Positions 6,099 through 8,320 of a DNA stretch of 8,320 bases are shown in pieces. The stretch's first letter is position 1. Each line of letters opens with the position of its first letter. A program made the position numbers and the translations under genes. This DNA is from Cryomorphaceae bacterium (lineage in GTDB: Bacteria > Bacteroidota > Bacteroidia > Flavobacteriales > Schleiferiaceae), in contig JACESW010000045.1 in assembly GCA_013911625.1 (NCBI GenBank), positions 1 to 8,320 on the forward strand, given 5' to 3'. Under the pieces are notes generated by a model that was not told the DNA's origin, ran no database searches, and saw only the letters and a list, made by a program, of their open reading frames with translations.

Positions 6099-8320
6099 AT
6101 GGAAACACAGGAAAATCTCGCGCTAAGCGCTGCGAATTATGAGAATCAAGTAGGACTGAAGTTTCAGCTCTACAACAGTCTCTTTCTCACTTTGCCTTTG
6201 GACGGTATACGTAATACAGGGATGTTTATTCCCATCCTCAACGAGTACTGCTTGAACCGATTGGCGGAAGGTCATAGCCCAAAGGACATCATTGAGCAGT
6301 TCTTTGATGAGTTCAAAGAAGGCGAAGATTTGCAAAGCAGACACAACTTTTTGTTCAAAGTCTTGCAATATGTGGAGCGTCAAGTAGTATTGGTGGATGC
6401 CCTCGAGGATGCTGCCTACGGGAAGCTGAATAACTTGAGTGGAAAAGGGTCTCTAAGTGAGTTAATGATGCGTACCGAACGCACTGGTAATCTAGACGAA
6501 CTAAAGAATAGATTACAAGAGTTCTCAATACGTCCTGTTCTTACCGCGCATCCCACACAGTTTTACCCGGGTCGAGTACTTGCCATCATTACAGATTTAA
6601 CAGAGGCTATTCAGAAAAACGATTTGTCGTCCATTCGCATGTACCTCAAGCAGCTTGGTAAGACGCCGTTTTTCCAAAAGAAAAAGCCGACACCTTACGA
6701 TGAGGCTATTAATCTCATCTGGTACTTGCAGAATGTATTTTATAAAAGTGCCGGGGATATTACGGCTGAAATGCGCCGCAGTCTCCCAGATTGGGACGGC
6801 ACACTGAATCTTATCAACCTTGGCTTTTGGCCGGGTGGCGACCGTGATGGTAATCCTTTTGTAAGTATCGATACCACAAAGAAAGTAGCCGATCGATTGA
6901 GAAGTGTATTGCTGCAATGTTACTACCAAGATCTCAGAGGCCTTCGTCGTAGAATATCCTTCGACGGAGTCTATGAAGACCTGATGACTATTGAAAAACA
7001 AGTGCTTCGTTGCATTCGACACCAAGAGGATTGGGACTTTATTTCATTTAGAGAAGCCTTGCGCGGTGTGCGTTCAGATTTAATCCAAAAACACGACAGT
7101 ATCTTCGTAGAATTGGTCGAAGAATTGTTGGACCGTGTTGCGTTGTTCGGATCGCATTTTGCAAGTATTGATATTCGCCAAGACAGTCGTGAAATCAAAC
7201 GTGCTTTCGATTCATTGCTCGATCAATTAGGTCTGCAAGAGCCGGGAACTCCCGAAGAGCTTTTCAAGATGAATGCAACCTGGGACGGAACGCTTACAGG
7301 GGACGACCGTATTGACGATACGTTACAAAGCTTTAAAACCATTCGTGCAATACAAGCATCTAATGGGCCAAAAGGTGCGCACAGGTATATCATTTCGAAT
7401 TGTCGTGGTGCTATGGATGTAGCACGCGTATTTGCATTGGCAAGATGGACGGCCTTTGGTGCAGAAAAAGTATCGGTGGATGTAGTTCCGCTATTTGAAA
7501 CTATTGACGATTTAGTAGGTGCAGGAGCATCTATGAATACCTTGTATTCCGATGAAAACTACCGTGCCCATTTGCTGCGTAGAGGGAATAAGCAGACCAT
7601 TATGCTTGGATTCTCAGACGGTACGAAAGACGGTGGTTATATGTCTGCCAACTGGAACATCTACCGCGCGAAAGAGAACCTTACCCGTGTATCTAAACAA
7701 AACGACATAGATGTACTCTTTTTTGATGGCCGTGGGGGACCACCAGCACGTGGAGGGGGTAATACCCACAACTTCTATGCATCGCTGGGTAAGAACATAG
7801 CCTCTTCTGAGATTCAACTTACGGTTCAAGGGCAGACGATTTCAAGCAATTTTGGTACGCCGGAAAGTGCGCAGTTCAATATGGAGCAGTTGATTACCGC
7901 CGGTTTAGAAAACCTACTATTGGAGGATGATACCAAACTGTTGCAACCGACTGAACGTCAACTTTTGGAGCAGCTGAGTGATATCAGTTTGAAGAGTTAC
8001 ACTGCCCTGAAAGAAAATCCGTTGTTTACAGAGTTCCTTGAGGAAATGAGCCCGTTGAAGTTTTACGGAATGGCCAACATTGGCTCCCGTCCTTCAAAGC
8101 GTGGTAAAGCAAAGAAATTGGAATTAGATGACCTTCGCGCCATTCCATTTGTAGGTGCTTGGTCGCAACTGAAGATGAATATTCCTGGGTTTTACGGCTT
8201 GGGTCAAGCTATTGAGCAACTGGCATCCGAAGGAAAGTTGCACGAAGTTGAGGCGTTGTACAAGAAGTCTAAGTTCTTTAGAACACTCGTTGAGAACTCT
8301 ATGCAAAGTATGTGTAAGAC
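6099..8320 (+). CDS. ppc: Phosphoenolpyruvate carboxylase, 3' truncated by window edge
   Basis: The frame opens with ATG at 6099 (METQENLALSAANYENQ) and stays open to the edge, giving 740 complete codons; roughly the last 100 or more residues are missing. The enzyme condenses PEP and bicarbonate to oxaloacetate, replenishing the TCA cycle. Family signatures are in order: VLTAHPTQ with catalytic H151, FWPGGDRDGNP (243-253), SIDIRQDS with R360, VPLFET with metal ligand E467, GFSDGTKDGG with D507 and K510, FFDGRGGPPARGGG with R545 and R551, IGSRPSKR with R664, and LRAIPFVGAWSQ (679-690). R360-K510 and R360-R545 spacings (150, 185) equal those of E. coli R396-K546 and R396-R581 as I recall them, so the core is intact. 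Wording differs from enterobacterial enzymes: TAHPTQ for TAHPTE, TKDGGYMSANW for AKDAGVMAASW. R551 matches the E. coli aspartate-inhibition residue R587; other allosteric residues lie beyond the edge. It follows the reductase after one base. Confidence 0.96.
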   Translation, partial: METQENLALSAANYENQVGLKFQLYNSLFLTLPLDGIRNTGMFIPILNEYCLNRLAEGHSPKDIIEQFFDEFKEGEDLQSRHNFLFKVLQYVERQVVLVDALEDAAYGKLNNLSGKGSLSELMMRTERTGNLDELKNRLQEFSIRPVLTAHPTQFYPGRVLAIITDLTEAIQKNDLSSIRMYLKQLGKTPFFQKKKPTPYDEAINLIWYLQNVFYKSAGDITAEMRRSLPDWDGTLNLINLGFWPGGDRDGNPFVSIDTTKKVADRLRSVLLQCYYQDLRGLRRRISFDGVYEDLMTIEKQVLRCIRHQEDWDFISFREALRGVRSDLIQKHDSIFVELVEELLDRVALFGSHFASIDIRQDSREIKRAFDSLLDQLGLQEPGTPEELFKMNATWDGTLTGDDRIDDTLQSFKTIRAIQASNGPKGAHRYIISNCRGAMDVARVFALARWTAFGAEKVSVDVVPLFETIDDLVGAGASMNTLYSDENYRAHLLRRGNKQTIMLGFSDGTKDGGYMSANWNIYRAKENLTRVSKQNDIDVLFFDGRGGPPARGGGNTHNFYASLGKNIASSEIQLTVQGQTISSNFGTPESAQFNMEQLITAGLENLLLEDDTKLLQPTERQLLEQLSDISLKSYTALKENPLFTEFLEEMSPLKFYGMANIGSRPSKRGKAKKLELDDLRAIPFVGAWSQLKMNIPGFYGLGQAIEQLASEGKLHEVEALYKKSKFFRTLVENSMQSMCK

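Noticed and set aside
1..8320. Search for CRISPR arrays, tRNAs, insertion sequences, attachment sites, phage or defence genes
   Set aside because: The window is almost wholly filled by housekeeping genes with short spacers; none of these elements is visible.

Overview
The window looks like ordinary chromosomal sequence from a member of the Bacteroidota, most likely a Flavobacteriales relative (family level is a guess). The evidence is: a TAnnTTTG-type promoter element upstream of typA; start codons mostly without Shine-Dalgarno sequences; a two-gene methylmalonyl-CoA mutase whose small subunit ends before any B12-binding domain; a phosphoenolpyruvate carboxylase with the divergent active-site wording I associate with flavobacteria; and a secreted orphan protein whose C-terminus resembles a worn type IX secretion sorting tail. 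Base composition is near 50% GC by eye and even throughout, with no sign of recent transfer.

Layout: 1-2409 (+) holds the 3' end of mutA and all of mutB, six bases apart, together the adenosylcobalamin-dependent methylmalonyl-CoA mutase. A symmetric hairpin at 2409-2437 ends this operon and also serves the convergent gene typA (4261-2468, minus), a complete ribosome-associated GTPase. A 92-bp divergent spacer (4262-4353) carries the typA promoter. To its right on the plus strand are an unrecognised exported protein (4354-5196), an aldo/keto reductase of the YdhF type (5234-6097), and phosphoenolpyruvate carboxylase (ppc, from 6099), which runs off the right edge. The reductase and ppc are one base apart and are almost certainly co-transcribed.

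Together the genes describe central carbon metabolism: mutAB interconverts methylmalonyl-CoA and succinyl-CoA, and ppc refills oxaloacetate. The two enzymes are in separate transcription units with typA between them, so no joint regulation is claimed. I found no CRISPR array, tRNA, rRNA, insertion sequence, phage gene or defence cassette, and no convincing new system. The points most worth a second look are the B12-domain-less MutA, the reductase-ppc coupling, the variant PEPC motifs and the exported orphan with its sorting-tail-like C-terminus.
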